A stretch of DNA of 64,000 bases from Janthinobacterium rivuli (GCF_029690045.1 NZ_CP121464.1:806001-870000), one strand, 5' to 3'; shown: positions 38,096-47,565, counted from the first letter of the stretch. Made by a program: numbers and translations. Notes: generated from the sequence alone by a model not told the origin.

Positions 38096-39259
38096 ATGCG
38101 TACAGTCAATTTCATCGCCCACAACGACATCCAGCTGCTGTATTGCGGCACCGATTACTTTCCCGCGCTGATAGCCGCCATCGACGGCGCGCGCGCGGAA
38201 GTCTATTTCGAAACGTATATCTTTGCCGACGACGCCACGGGCACCCTGGTGCTCGACGCGCTCAAACGCGCGGCCGCGCGCGGCGTGCTGGTGTGCATGA
38301 TCACGGACTGGTTCGGCACGGGCAACCGCCGGGTCAACGCCATGCATGCGGAGCTGGAAGCGGCTGGCGTGCACCACCGCATCTTCAACCCCTGGTTCAA
38401 GCGCGGCATCACGCGCACGCACCGCAAGATTTGCGTGGCCGATGGAGAAATCGCCCTGGTGGGTGGCATCAATATCAACGATGACATGTTTTGCGACTAC
38501 GACCACAACATCAGCCTGGAAGCGCCGCGCTGGGATTTCGCCGTGCAGGTGAAGGGCCCGCTGGTCGACGCCATCCACGAAGAGGTGCAGGCGCAGTGGG
38601 CGCGCTTGGGGAAAATGAACCTGGTGCGGCGTATCAAGTTGTACCGCAAGATGCGCGTCGTCAGCAAGGAGCTGGCGAAGAACCCCGTCGTGGCCGGCTT
38701 TGTCGTGCGCGACAACCTGCGCAACCGCCGCACCATCCAGCGCGCCTACCTGCAGGCGCTGGGCCAGGCGCGTAAAAGCGTGATGCTGGCCAACCCGTAT
38801 TTCGCGCCCGGACACAAGCTGCGCCGCGCGCTGGCCCAGGCGGCCCAGCGGGGCGTCGATGTGGTCTTGCTGATCGGCGTGGGCGAATTTCGCATGCAAG
38901 ACGCCGTGGCGCACTCGTTTTATCCGAAACTGCTGGCCGCCGGCGTGAAAATCGTCGAGTACCGCAAGACGCAGCTGCACGCCAAGGTGGCCGTCGTCGA
39001 CGATGACTGGGCGACGGTCGGTTCCAGCAATATTGACGCGCTGAGCCTGTTCCTGAACCAGGAAGCGAACGTGGTGATCAAGGACGTGGCGTTCGCGCAA
39101 AGCTTGCGCCAGCACATCGAGCAGGGCGTGGCCGACGGCATCGTGATTCACCAGGATGATTTCAAGCACATCGGCCGCTTCCGGCGCATCGGCTATGAAG
39201 CCGCCTTCCTCGTGTACCGGCTGGTGATGCGCATTTTTTCAGTAGGCAAGTACGCATGA
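38096..39259 (+). CDS. clsB: Cardiolipin synthase B
   Basis: 387-aa phospholipase-D superfamily enzyme that makes cardiolipin from phosphatidylglycerol, probably peripheral at the inner membrane. The two HKD motifs are THRKICVADGEIALVGGIN (about residues 105-123) and LHAKVAVVDDDWATVGSSN (about 297-315). Unlike ClsA there are no N-terminal transmembrane segments, as expected for ClsB. It overlaps the hslR start by 4 bp. Confidence 0.92.
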   Translation: MRTVNFIAHNDIQLLYCGTDYFPALIAAIDGARAEVYFETYIFADDATGTLVLDALKRAAARGVLVCMITDWFGTGNRRVNAMHAELEAAGVHHRIFNPWFKRGITRTHRKICVADGEIALVGGININDDMFCDYDHNISLEAPRWDFAVQVKGPLVDAIHEEVQAQWARLGKMNLVRRIKLYRKMRVVSKELAKNPVVAGFVVRDNLRNRRTIQRAYLQALGQARKSVMLANPYFAPGHKLRRALAQAAQRGVDVVLLIGVGEFRMQDAVAHSFYPKLLAAGVKIVEYRKTQLHAKVAVVDDDWATVGSSNIDALSLFLNQEANVVIKDVAFAQSLRQHIEQGVADGIVIHQDDFKHIGRFRRIGYEAAFLVYRLVMRIFSVGKYA

Positions 39260-39645
39260 ACGAGATGACAACGGTAAGGCTGGACAAATGGCTGTGGGCG
39301 GCGCGCTTCTTCAAGACGCGCTCGCTGGCCAGCGAAGCCGTCGACACGGGCAAGGTCAAAGTGGGTGGCGAGCGCGTGAAACCGGCGCGCAGCCTGCGCG
39401 TGGGTGACGAGCTGGCCATCGACAATGGCGCGGAGACATGGGAAGTGGCCGTGCTGGGCCTGTCCGACAAGCGCGGCGCGGCGCCCGTGGCGCGTCTGCT
39501 GTATGGCGAAACGCCGGCCAGCATCGCCCGCCGCGAGCAACTGGCCGAGGAGCGCAAGCTGTTCCGCGAGCCGGGCGCCACCATCAAGGGGCGGCCGACC
39601 AAGCGCGACCGCCGTCAATTGAACAAGGCAGGCGGCCTCGACTGA
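39256..39645 (+). CDS. hslR: Heat shock protein 15 / S4-domain RNA-binding protein
   Basis: 129-aa S4 RNA-binding protein. Hsp15 rescues stalled 50S subunits carrying nascent peptidyl-tRNA. The S4 domain is VRLDKWLWAARFFKTRSLA ... VKVGGERVKPARSLRVGDEL, and the tail is strongly basic (GRPTKRDRRQLNKAGG), as in Hsp15. The ATG overlaps the clsB stop (ATGA). The in-frame ATG three codons later is an alternative. Confidence 0.9.
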   Translation: MNEMTTVRLDKWLWAARFFKTRSLASEAVDTGKVKVGGERVKPARSLRVGDELAIDNGAETWEVAVLGLSDKRGAAPVARLLYGETPASIARREQLAEERKLFREPGATIKGRPTKRDRRQLNKAGGLD

Positions 39646-39651
39646 GGCCAT

Positions 39652-39675
39652 GCGGCAAGGGCGCATGCCGCTTTT
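39652..39675 (+). terminator. Candidate terminator after hslR
   Basis: Stem GCGGCA/TGCCGC with an 8-base loop, followed by TTTT. It ends the EEP-clsB-hslR unit. Confidence 0.6.
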
Positions 39676-39892
39676 GCCTGCCTGAAATCGCTATAAACAC
39701 GCGGCCCAAAAATGCTGCGCTGCACCAATAGAACACCGGCTCTAAAGTTCCCGTTTGACTTTTACGTGGTAGTGGATAATAGTACGAGCGTTCGGATTTT
39801 TTTGGAGCGTGCTTTTTTTTACCCTCGCTTCAGTCCGCCAAATCGGCAACATCACTTTTAGAACGGTAATCTTGAATACTTCAGTCAAATTC

Positions 39893-40495
39893 ATGCGCAA
39901 GGGCGAACTGACCCGTGCCGCCATCCTCGACGTGGCGCTGGACCTGTCCAGCCGCGACGGCCTGGAGGGCCTGACCATCGGGCTGCTTGCGGACAAAATG
40001 AACATGAGCAAGTCGGGCGTGTTTGCCCACTTTGGCTCGCGCGAAGACTTGCAGATGGAAGTGCTGAAGCTCTACCACTATCGTTTCGAGCAAGAAGTCT
40101 TTTTTCCCAGCATGAAAGAACCACGCGGCATCCAGCGTCTGCAATCGATGTTTGCGCGCTGGGTCAAGCGGGTCAGCGTGGAAATCGCTTCCGGCTGCAT
40201 CTATATCAGCGGCGCCGTCGAGTATGACGACCGTCCCGGTCCCATCCGCGAGTCCCTCGTGGCCATGGTGCGGGCCTGGCAGGGCGCGCTGCTGCGCAGT
40301 GTCGAGCAATCGATCGCCACGGGCGACCTGAAAGCGGACACGGACGCCCAGCAGCTGGTGTACGAGATGTATGGCCTGATCCTGGCCCTGCATCACGACG
40401 CGCGCTTCCTGCGCGTGCCGGGCAGCATCGAACGGGCGCAAGCGGGCTTTATCCGCCTGCTGGCGTCGTACCAGAATTCCGTCACAAGCAAATAA
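39893..40495 (+). CDS. TetR/AcrR family regulator of the beta-oxidation cluster
   Basis: 200-aa TetR repressor. The N-terminal HTH (RAAILDVALDLSSRDGLEGLTIGLLADKMNMSKSGVFAHFGSRE) is typical. The C-terminal ligand-binding domain is about 130 residues. It lies 78 bp upstream of an acyl-CoA dehydrogenase and four further beta-oxidation genes on the same strand. By position it probably represses them and responds to acyl-CoA. The start could be ATG 39893 or TTG 39872, and neither has a clear ribosome site. A candidate promoter TTGACT-17-AATAGT lies at 39755-39783. Confidence 0.85.
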   Translation: MRKGELTRAAILDVALDLSSRDGLEGLTIGLLADKMNMSKSGVFAHFGSREDLQMEVLKLYHYRFEQEVFFPSMKEPRGIQRLQSMFARWVKRVSVEIASGCIYISGAVEYDDRPGPIRESLVAMVRAWQGALLRSVEQSIATGDLKADTDAQQLVYEMYGLILALHHDARFLRVPGSIERAQAGFIRLLASYQNSVTSK

Positions 40496-40573
40496 GCCGT
40501 CAGGCAGTATCCGCAACAACGCACACGCACTTACAAGTACAACACTTTAGCTAATCGCCTTCAGGAGAAAATT

Positions 40574-42364
40574 ATGGGTCAATACGTCGCGCCAATCCGG
40601 GATATGCAATTCGTTCTGCATGAGTTCCTGCAAGTGGAAGAAGAACTGAAGCAAATGCCGTCGTACGCCGACGTCGACGCCGACATCATCAACCAGGTGC
40701 TGGAAGAGGGCGGCAAATTCACCTCCGAGGTATTGTTCCCGCTGAACCACTCCGGCGACCGCGAAGGCTGCCACCACGACCCCGTCACGAAAAGCGTGAC
40801 CACGCCTAAAGGCTTCAAGGAAGCCTACAAGCAGTACGTCGAAGGCGGCTGGGCGGCACTGGCTTGCGATCCGGAATACGGCGGCCAGGGCTTGCCTGTC
40901 GTGCTGAACAACTCGTTCTATGAAATGCTGAACTCGTCGAACCAGGCCTGGTCCATGTACCCGGGCCTGTCGCACGGCGCCTACGAGTGCCTGAAGGAAC
41001 ACGGCACCGACCACCAGAAGGAAGTGTATCTGCCGAAACTGGTGTCGGGCGAATGGACGGGCACCATGTGCCTGACCGAACCGCACTGCGGCACCGATCT
41101 GGGCCTGCTGCGCTCGAAAGCGCTGCCTGAGGCGGACGGTTCCTGGACCATCACCGGCAACAAGATCTTCATCTCGGCCGGCGAGCACGACATGGCGGAA
41201 AACATCCTGCACCTGGTGCTGGCCCGCGTGCCGGACGCGCCGGAAGGCTCGAAAGGCATCTCGCTGTTCCTGGTGCCGAAATTCCTGCCGAATGCGGACG
41301 GCACGGTCGGTGAACGCAACCCGATCACCTGCGGCGCCATCGAAGAAAAAATGGGCATCCACGGCAACTCGACCTGCCAGATGAACCTGGACGGCGCGAA
41401 AGGCTGGATCATCGGCCAGCCAAACAAGGGCTTGAACGCCATGTTCGTCTTCATGAACGCGGCTCGCCTGGGCGTGGGCATGCAGTCGCTGGGCCTGACG
41501 GAAATCGCCTACCAGAACGCGCTGATCTACGCCAAGGACCGCACGCAAATGCGTTCGCTGTCCGGCATCAAGAACCCGGAACTGCCGGCCGACCGCATCA
41601 TCGTGCACCCTGACGTGCGCCGCATGCTGTTGACGGGCAAAGCCTACGCCGAAGGCGCGCGCGCTTTCACTTCCTACGTGGCGCTGCAGATCGACCGCGA
41701 ACTGCACCACCCGGACGCCGACGTGCGCAAGGAAGCTGCCGACGAAGTGGCGCTGCTGACGCCCGTCATCAAGGCCTTCATCACCGACAACGCCTGGATC
41801 GCCACCTCGGACGCGATGCAAGTGTTTGGCGGCCACGGCTACATTTCGGAATGGGGCATGGAGCAGTATGTGCGCGACGCGCGCATCAACATGATCTACG
41901 AAGGCACGAACACGATCCAGTCGCTCGATCTGCTGGGCCGCAAGATCCTCGGTGACAACGGCGCCAAGCTGCGCAAGTTCGGCGAAAAGATCAAGGCTTT
42001 CGTCGAAGACAACGGCACCGATGAAGCGATGAGCGAATTCGTCACCCCACTGGGCGATTTGGGCGACAAAGTCACCAAGCTGACCATGGAAATCGGCATG
42101 AAGGCCTTCCAGAACCCTGACGAAGTGGGCGCGGCATGCGTGCCTTACCTGCGCGTCGTCGGCCACATGATCTACAGCTACCTGTTCGCGCAGATGGCCA
42201 AGATCGCCCTCGAAAAAGAATCCAGCGGCGACACCTTCTACACCGCCAAACTGGCTACCGCACGTTTCTACTTCGCCCGCTTGCAGCCTGAAACGGCAAC
42301 CCTGATCCGTCAGGCGCGTTCCGGTTCGGCCAACCTGATGGCACTCGACGCAGACCTGTTCTAA
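40574..42364 (+). CDS. Acyl-CoA dehydrogenase with extra C-terminal domain
   Basis: 596-aa FAD enzyme catalysing the first oxidation of fatty acyl-CoA. It is longer than classical dehydrogenases (about 380 aa) because of a C-terminal helical extension of the ACAD C-terminal-domain type. Core motifs include MCLTEPHCGTDLGLLRSKA, the conserved MGIHGNSTCQMNLDGAKGW, and VFGGHGYISEWGMEQYVRDARI with the catalytic Glu region near IYEGTNTIQSLDL. AGGAG precedes the ATG. It is first in the five-gene beta-oxidation operon. Confidence 0.93.
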   Translation: MGQYVAPIRDMQFVLHEFLQVEEELKQMPSYADVDADIINQVLEEGGKFTSEVLFPLNHSGDREGCHHDPVTKSVTTPKGFKEAYKQYVEGGWAALACDPEYGGQGLPVVLNNSFYEMLNSSNQAWSMYPGLSHGAYECLKEHGTDHQKEVYLPKLVSGEWTGTMCLTEPHCGTDLGLLRSKALPEADGSWTITGNKIFISAGEHDMAENILHLVLARVPDAPEGSKGISLFLVPKFLPNADGTVGERNPITCGAIEEKMGIHGNSTCQMNLDGAKGWIIGQPNKGLNAMFVFMNAARLGVGMQSLGLTEIAYQNALIYAKDRTQMRSLSGIKNPELPADRIIVHPDVRRMLLTGKAYAEGARAFTSYVALQIDRELHHPDADVRKEAADEVALLTPVIKAFITDNAWIATSDAMQVFGGHGYISEWGMEQYVRDARINMIYEGTNTIQSLDLLGRKILGDNGAKLRKFGEKIKAFVEDNGTDEAMSEFVTPLGDLGDKVTKLTMEIGMKAFQNPDEVGAACVPYLRVVGHMIYSYLFAQMAKIALEKESSGDTFYTAKLATARFYFARLQPETATLIRQARSGSANLMALDADLF

Positions 42365-42378
42365 GACTTGAGGAAAAT

Positions 42379-44778
42379 ATGACCAATTTCATCGTTAAAA
42401 AAGTAGCCGTCCTCGGCGCCGGCGTGATGGGCGCGCAGATCGCCGCCCATTGCATCAACGCGAAAGTGCCGGTCGTGCTGTTCGACCTGCCTGCAAAAGA
42501 AGGCCCAAAGAATGGCATCGTGCTGCGCGCCATCGAGAACCTGAAAAAGCTGTCGCCTGCCCCGCTGGGCAACAAGGATGACGCCGCGCTGATCCAGGTG
42601 GCCAACTACGAAGACAACCTGGACTTGCTGGCCGGTTGCGACCTGATCATCGAAGCCATCGCCGAGCGCATGGACTGGAAACACGACCTGTACCAGAAGG
42701 TCGCCCCGCACATCGGCCCGAACGCGATTTTCGCTTCGAACACCTCGGGCCTGTCGATCACCAAGCTTGCCGAAGGCTTCGATGCCGACCTGAAATCGCG
42801 CTACTGCGGCGTGCACTTCTTCAACCCGCCACGCTATATGCACCTGGTCGAAATCATCCCGACCGAGTCTACCCGCCCGGAAATCGCCGACCAGCTGGAA
42901 GGCTTCTTGACCACCACCCTGGGCAAGGGTGTGGTACGCGCCAAGGATACGCCGAACTTCATCGCCAACCGCGTTGGCGTGTTCGGCATCCTGGCCATCG
43001 TGCACGAAGCTGAAAAATTCGGCCTGTCCGTGGACGTCGTCGATGATTTGACGGGCGCCAAGCTGGGCCGCGCCAAGTCGGGCACCTTCCGCACGGCGGA
43101 CGTGGTCGGCCTGGACACCATGGGCCATGTGATCAAGACCATGCAGGACTATCTGCCGAACGATCCGTTCGCCGCCGTCTACAAGACGCCGGAAGTGCTG
43201 GCCAAGCTGGTGGAAAAAGGCGCGCTGGGCCAGAAGAGCGGCGCAGGCTTCTACAAGAAGGTCGGCAAGGAAATTCAACGCCTCGATTTCGCCACCGGTG
43301 AATACGTGGCCGGCGGCGCCAAGGCTGCCGACATCATCGCCCGCATCCTGAAAGAAAAGGATCCGGTCAAGAAGATGAAGGCGCTGCGCGAATCGACGAA
43401 CCCGCAAGGCCAGTTCCTGTGGGCGATCTTCCGCGACGCTTTCCACTACATCGCCATCCACCTCGACACCGTGGCCGACAATGCGCGCGACATCGACTTC
43501 GCCATGCGCTGGGGCTTCGGCTGGAACGTCGGTCCGTTTGAAACGTGGCAGGCATCGAACTGGCTGCAAGTGGCCAACTGGGTCAAGGAAGACATCGACG
43601 CCGGCCACGCGCTGTGCAACGCACCGCTGCCAGCCTGGGTCTTCGAAGGTCCGGTTGCAGACAAGGGCGGCGTGCATACGCCGGAAGGTTCGTACTCCGC
43701 CGTGTCGAACAGCTTCGTGCCACGTTCGACCCTGTCCGTATATGACCGCCAGCCATTCCGCGCGCCCGTCCTGGGCAGCGGTGCCATCGACGGCAAGACC
43801 GCCGGCACCACCGTCTTCGAAGACGAATCCGTGCGCGTCTGGCATACGGGCGACGATGTCCTGATCATCTCGTTCAAGACCAAGATGCACGTGATCGGCG
43901 AGGGCGTCATTAATGGCCTCAAGCTCGCGCTGGCCGAAGCCGAGAAGAACTTCAAGGGCCTGGTGATCTGGCACGCGGACGCAGCCGAAGGCGGCGCCTT
44001 CTCGGCCGGCGCCGACCTGCAATCGGCCCTGCCGGCGTTCATGCAAGGCGGCGTGAAGGCCGTCGATCCGATCATCGCCGAACTGCAGAACACCTTCATG
44101 TCGCTGAAATACGCGAACGTGCCGGTGATCGCCGCGGTCGCTGGCCTGGCGCTGGGCGGCGGTTGCGAGTTGGCGCTGCATGCATCGAAGCGCGTGGCAT
44201 CGATCGAGTCCTACATCGGCCTGGTGGAAGTGGGCGTCGGCCTGATTCCTGCCGGCGGCGGCTTGAAGGAAGCGGCGCAGCGCGCCTACAAGGAAGCCAA
44301 GGGTAACGACATCCTGCAATTCCTGAAAACGGGCTTCACCAATGCGGCCACCGCCAACGTGTCGAAATCGGCGCTGGAAGCGAAAAAAATGGGCTACCTG
44401 AAGGAAGACGACGTGATCGTGTTCAACGCCTACGAGCTGCTGCACGTGGCCAAGGTCGAAGCGCGCGCCATGTTCGACGCCGGCTTCCGTCCAGCGCTCC
44501 CTTCGCTGATCCAGGTGACGGGCCGTTACGGCTGGGGCACCATCAAGGCGCAGCTGGTCAACATGCGCGACGGCGGCTTCATTTCGGCGCACGATTTCAA
44601 GCTGGGCGAGATGATCGCCGAGATCGTATCGGGCGGTGACGTGGACCAGGGCAGCTTCGTCAGCGAACAGTGGCTGCTGGATATGGAACGCAAGGCATTC
44701 CTGGAGCTGTTGAACCATCCGAAAACCCAGGAACGGATCATGGGCATGATGCAAACCGGTAAGCCGGTACGCAACTAA
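42379..44778 (+). CDS. Fused 3-hydroxyacyl-CoA dehydrogenase / enoyl-CoA hydratase
   Basis: 799-aa bifunctional beta-oxidation enzyme. The order is NAD-binding 3HCDH (VLGAGVMGAQIAAHCINAK at residues 11-29), 3HCDH C-terminal domains (about 190-410), then an enoyl-CoA hydratase domain (about 480-700: GAFSAGADLQSA, AVAGLALGGGCELALHA, EVGVGLIPAGGG). This dehydrogenase-first order is that of FadN-like proteins, the reverse of E. coli FadB. It starts 14 bp after the acyl-CoA dehydrogenase stop and is followed by a thioesterase and a thiolase, giving a full degradation cycle. Confidence 0.93.
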   Translation: MTNFIVKKVAVLGAGVMGAQIAAHCINAKVPVVLFDLPAKEGPKNGIVLRAIENLKKLSPAPLGNKDDAALIQVANYEDNLDLLAGCDLIIEAIAERMDWKHDLYQKVAPHIGPNAIFASNTSGLSITKLAEGFDADLKSRYCGVHFFNPPRYMHLVEIIPTESTRPEIADQLEGFLTTTLGKGVVRAKDTPNFIANRVGVFGILAIVHEAEKFGLSVDVVDDLTGAKLGRAKSGTFRTADVVGLDTMGHVIKTMQDYLPNDPFAAVYKTPEVLAKLVEKGALGQKSGAGFYKKVGKEIQRLDFATGEYVAGGAKAADIIARILKEKDPVKKMKALRESTNPQGQFLWAIFRDAFHYIAIHLDTVADNARDIDFAMRWGFGWNVGPFETWQASNWLQVANWVKEDIDAGHALCNAPLPAWVFEGPVADKGGVHTPEGSYSAVSNSFVPRSTLSVYDRQPFRAPVLGSGAIDGKTAGTTVFEDESVRVWHTGDDVLIISFKTKMHVIGEGVINGLKLALAEAEKNFKGLVIWHADAAEGGAFSAGADLQSALPAFMQGGVKAVDPIIAELQNTFMSLKYANVPVIAAVAGLALGGGCELALHASKRVASIESYIGLVEVGVGLIPAGGGLKEAAQRAYKEAKGNDILQFLKTGFTNAATANVSKSALEAKKMGYLKEDDVIVFNAYELLHVAKVEARAMFDAGFRPALPSLIQVTGRYGWGTIKAQLVNMRDGGFISAHDFKLGEMIAEIVSGGDVDQGSFVSEQWLLDMERKAFLELLNHPKTQERIMGMMQTGKPVRN

Positions 44779-44789
44779 GCCTGACGTCG

Positions 44790-45287
44790 ATGACGATCCT
44801 GTCCATTATTTTTAAAGTATTGCTGCGCGTGAGGCCAAGCATGGTGTATGACCGTATCAAACAACAGATGATGGACACCTTGCCCTTCGTGCGGCTGCTG
44901 GGGATCAGCATCGACGACATCGGCGCCGGCACCTCGAAGGTGTCGATGCCGGAAGATCCAAAACTGAATAATCACCTGGGCACGCAGCATGCGGGCGCCT
45001 TGTTTACCCTGGCCGAAACGGCTTCCGGCGCGGCCATGGCTGGCGGCTTCGCCGAGCTCATTATGGGCTTGCGCCCGGTGGCCAAGGAGTCGCGCATCCA
45101 GTACCAGAAGGTGGCCCGGGGCGCGACGCGCGCCGAAGGCCGGGTACCCGGTGACCTGGCTGCATTGAAGGCGCAGCTGGCGCAGGATGGCAAGGTGGCG
45201 TTTCCCGTGGCAGTCGATATTTTCGATTCCGAAGGCACGCTGGCGGCACAGGTGACGGTGGACTGGTATTTGTCGCAGAAGCGATAG
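44790..45287 (+). CDS. Hotdog-fold thioesterase (PaaI/DUF4442-like)
   Basis: 165-aa hotdog-fold protein. The central HLGTQHAGALFTLAETASGAAMAGG resembles the helix-and-loop of PaaI/YbgC-type acyl-CoA thioesterases and DUF4442 proteins. Its place between the multifunctional enzyme and the thiolase suggests release of blocked or excess acyl-CoA. The start is either ATG 44790 or the internal ATG 44841 (MVYDRIKQQMMDTLPF). The latter removes an odd hydrophobic N-terminus. Confidence 0.8.
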   Translation: MTILSIIFKVLLRVRPSMVYDRIKQQMMDTLPFVRLLGISIDDIGAGTSKVSMPEDPKLNNHLGTQHAGALFTLAETASGAAMAGGFAELIMGLRPVAKESRIQYQKVARGATRAEGRVPGDLAALKAQLAQDGKVAFPVAVDIFDSEGTLAAQVTVDWYLSQKR

Positions 45288-45347
45288 GCCAGCATCCCGG
45301 ACATTCGACAGAACACGAACCTCGTTCAACATCTTTGAAAGCATAAA

Positions 45348-46544
45348 ATGAGCAAACAACTTCAAGACGCGTACATCGTCTCTGCAACCCGCACTCCGAT
45401 CGGCAAGGCGCCGCGCGGCATGTTCAGAAACACCCGCCCGGACGACCTGCTGGTGCGCGTGCTGCAATCGGCCCTGGCGCAAGCGCCTGGCCTGGACCCT
45501 GCATTGATCACCGACGCCATCATCGGCTGCTCGTTCCCGGAAGCGGAGCAGGGCTTCAATATCGCGCGTAACTCGGTGCTGCTGGCCGGCTTGCCGAAAA
45601 CCGTCGGCGGCGTCACCGTCAACCGTTACTGCGCTTCGGGCATCACGGCCATCGCCATGGCCGCCGACCGCATCCGCGTGGGCGAAGCCGACGTGATGAT
45701 CGCCGGTGGCATCGAATCGATGTCGATGGTGCCGATGATGGGCCACCACCCATCGATGAACCTGGACATGTTCAGCGACGAGAACATCGGCATGGCTTAC
45801 GGCATGGGCCTGACGGCCGAAAAAGTGGCGCAGCAATGGAAAGTGTCGCGCGAACAGCAGGACGCGTTCTCCGTTGAATCGCACCGCCGCGCCATCGCCG
45901 CGCAACAAGCCGGTTTCTTCAAGGCGGAAACGACGCCCGTGGAAATCATCACGCGCACGCCTAACCTGGCTACCGGCCAGGTCGATGTAACGCGCCGCAC
46001 CGTCGACACGGACGAAGGCGCACGCGCCGATTCGTCGATGGAATCGCTGGCAAAACTGAAGCCCGTCTTCGCCGCCAAGGGTTCCGTCACGGCCGCCAAC
46101 AGCTCGCAGATGTCCGATGGCGCCGGCGCGCTCTTGATCGTCAGCGAAAAAATCCTGCGCGAGCACAACCTGACTCCGCTGGCGAAATTCTCCTCGTTCG
46201 CCGTGCGCGGCGTGCCGCCGGAAATCATGGGCATCGGTCCGAAATTCGCCATTCCGGCAGCGTGCGCCGCCGCCGGCATCACGCAAGACCAGCTGGACTG
46301 GATCGAGCTGAACGAAGCGTTTGCTGCGCAAGCCTTGGCCGTCATCGGCGACCTGGGTCTGGATCCATCGAAGGTCAACCCGATGGGCGGCGCGATCGCC
46401 CTGGGCCACCCGCTGGGCGCCACCGGCGCCATCCGCGCCGCCACCGTGATCCACGCACTGCAGCGCACCAAGCAGAAGTACGGCATGGTCACGATGTGCG
46501 TGGGCGCCGGCATGGGCGCGGCAGGCATCTTCGAACGCGTTTGA
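45348..46544 (+). CDS. Acetyl-CoA C-acyltransferase (3-ketoacyl-CoA thiolase)
   Basis: 398-aa thiolase catalysing the final cleavage of beta-oxidation. The nucleophilic Cys95 is in VNRYCASG, the catalytic His354 in IALGHPLGATGA and the second Cys384 in MCVGAGMGAAG. Together with NEAFAAQ they form the complete thiolase active site. FadA-type in context. It is encoded 60 bp after the thioesterase gene. Confidence 0.94.
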   Translation: MSKQLQDAYIVSATRTPIGKAPRGMFRNTRPDDLLVRVLQSALAQAPGLDPALITDAIIGCSFPEAEQGFNIARNSVLLAGLPKTVGGVTVNRYCASGITAIAMAADRIRVGEADVMIAGGIESMSMVPMMGHHPSMNLDMFSDENIGMAYGMGLTAEKVAQQWKVSREQQDAFSVESHRRAIAAQQAGFFKAETTPVEIITRTPNLATGQVDVTRRTVDTDEGARADSSMESLAKLKPVFAAKGSVTAANSSQMSDGAGALLIVSEKILREHNLTPLAKFSSFAVRGVPPEIMGIGPKFAIPAACAAAGITQDQLDWIELNEAFAAQALAVIGDLGLDPSKVNPMGGAIALGHPLGATGAIRAATVIHALQRTKQKYGMVTMCVGAGMGAAGIFERV

Positions 46545-46593
46545 TCTGCCGGGCGTCGTGAGGTAAGAGGTCAGATTAGATTGGTCAAAACTT

Positions 46594-46627
46594 GGGCGCT
46601 GGGGATACCTCGGCGCCCTTTATCTTT
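46594..46627 (+). terminator. Weak terminator or attenuator between thiolase and crotonase genes
   Basis: Stem GGGCGC/GCGCCC with a 13-base loop, followed by TTTATCTTTTT just before the next gene. It may partly separate expression of the last gene. Confidence 0.5.
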
Positions 46628-46638
46628 TTGGAGACGAC

Positions 46639-47418
46639 ATGGATATTTTGTGCAGCAAGAGCGAGGGCATTCTGACCCTGGAATTCAACCGCCTGGAACG
46701 CAAGAATGCGATCACGGGCGCCATGTACCAGACCCTGGCCGATGCGCTGGTAGCGGCCGAGACGGACGATGCGGTACGCGCCATCCTGATCTGCGGCAAG
46801 CGCGAGATTTTCACGGCCGGTAACGACCTCGATGACTTCATGAAGACGGCGCGCCCGAAAGATGGTTCGCTCGACCATGACCGTCCCGTGTTCCAGTTCA
46901 TGCGCGCCCTGTACGGCAGCAGCAAGCCCGTGGTGGCGGCTGTCTCCGGTCCCGCCATCGGCATCGGCACCACCTTGCTGATGCACTGCGACCTTGTCTA
47001 TGCGGCCGACAACGCCAGCTTCTCGATGCCGTTCACGCAACTGGGCCTGTGCCCGGAATTCGGCTCCAGCCTGCTGCTCACGCAACTGGCCGGCTACCCG
47101 CGCGCGGCGGAAAAGCTGATGCTGGGCGAAGCGTTCCCGGCCAGCGAAGCGCTGGAAATGGGCCTGGTCTCGAAAGTCGTTCCCTTGTACGAATTGATGA
47201 CCTTCGCGCAAGGCCAGGCCGCCAAGCTGGTGGCCCTGCCGGCCGCTTCGATCCGCGCCACCAAGCGCCTGATGAAGCAAAGCCGCATGGAACCGATGAA
47301 GGCCGCCATCGCCGACGAAAACAAACTGTTCAGCGCCATGCTGGGCGGCGCCGAGGCGAAGGAAGCGTTTACGGCCTTCTTTGAAAAACGCAAGCCGGAT
47401 TTCAAGAAGTTTGCCTGA
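46639..47418 (+). CDS. Enoyl-CoA hydratase/isomerase (Delta3,Delta2-enoyl-CoA isomerase-like)
   Basis: 259-aa crotonase-family protein. The oxyanion hole segments are FTAGNDLDDF and GPAIGIGTTLLMHCDLVYA. The active-site loop reads MPFTQLGLCPEFGSSLLL, which resembles the PF-x-x-LG-x-x-PEGCSS pattern of ECI2-type enoyl-CoA isomerases rather than the two-Glu hydratase loop. It may thus process unsaturated fatty acids. It is last in the beta-oxidation run, and the NemR-type operator begins 52 bp downstream. Confidence 0.85.
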   Translation: MDILCSKSEGILTLEFNRLERKNAITGAMYQTLADALVAAETDDAVRAILICGKREIFTAGNDLDDFMKTARPKDGSLDHDRPVFQFMRALYGSSKPVVAAVSGPAIGIGTTLLMHCDLVYAADNASFSMPFTQLGLCPEFGSSLLLTQLAGYPRAAEKLMLGEAFPASEALEMGLVSKVVPLYELMTFAQGQAAKLVALPAASIRATKRLMKQSRMEPMKAAIADENKLFSAMLGGAEAKEAFTAFFEKRKPDFKKFA

Positions 47419-47469
47419 TCGCTTGGTCCCGCTACTATTGCTCGTTGAAAAACAGGCCGATAATGCATT

Positions 47470-47558
47470 CTAGACGACTGGTCTAGTCGTGCTATGCTTT
47501 GCCTCATGAAAGCTGAATACACCGACGTCCGTCAGCACATCCTTGAGCAGGGCAAAGT
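47470..47558. repeat. Duplicated nemR operator plus first codons (copy A)
   Basis: This stretch repeats 48023-48111. Both copies hold TAGACGACTGGTCTA, a similar spacer with a -10-like hexamer 7 bp beyond it (TATGCT here, TACAAT in copy B), and the first codons of the NemR-like repressor. The first 23 bases from the ATG are identical. Confidence 0.85.
47471..47485. promoter_or_regulatory. NemR-type operator site 1
   Basis: TAGACGACTGGTCTA, an interrupted palindrome TAGAC-N5-GTCTA (extended by a flanking C/G pair to 17 bp), 20 bp before the remnant start codon. It is identical to site 2 and has the same arms as site 3. Confidence 0.75.
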
Positions 47559-47565
47559 CACATGA
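47506..47565 (+). pseudogene. Truncated 5' remnant of the NemR-like repressor gene (19 codons)
   Basis: Reads MKAEYTDVRQHILEQGKVT then TGA. The first 17 residues match the N-terminus of the intact repressor at 48058 except for two substitutions. The TGA overlaps the ATG of the following ORF (ATGA), so the remnant may now act as a translated leader for that ORF. It is probably the product of a tandem duplication. Confidence 0.75.

Noticed and set aside
37466..39169. Antisense frame opposite the EEP and clsB genes
   Set aside because: Overlaps two complete recognised genes on the plus strand and has no recognisable domain.
42361..44754. Antisense frame of about 800 codons opposite the hydroxyacyl-CoA dehydrogenase fusion
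   Set aside because: No domain, and composition typical of a shadow frame. The plus strand carries a complete recognised enzyme.
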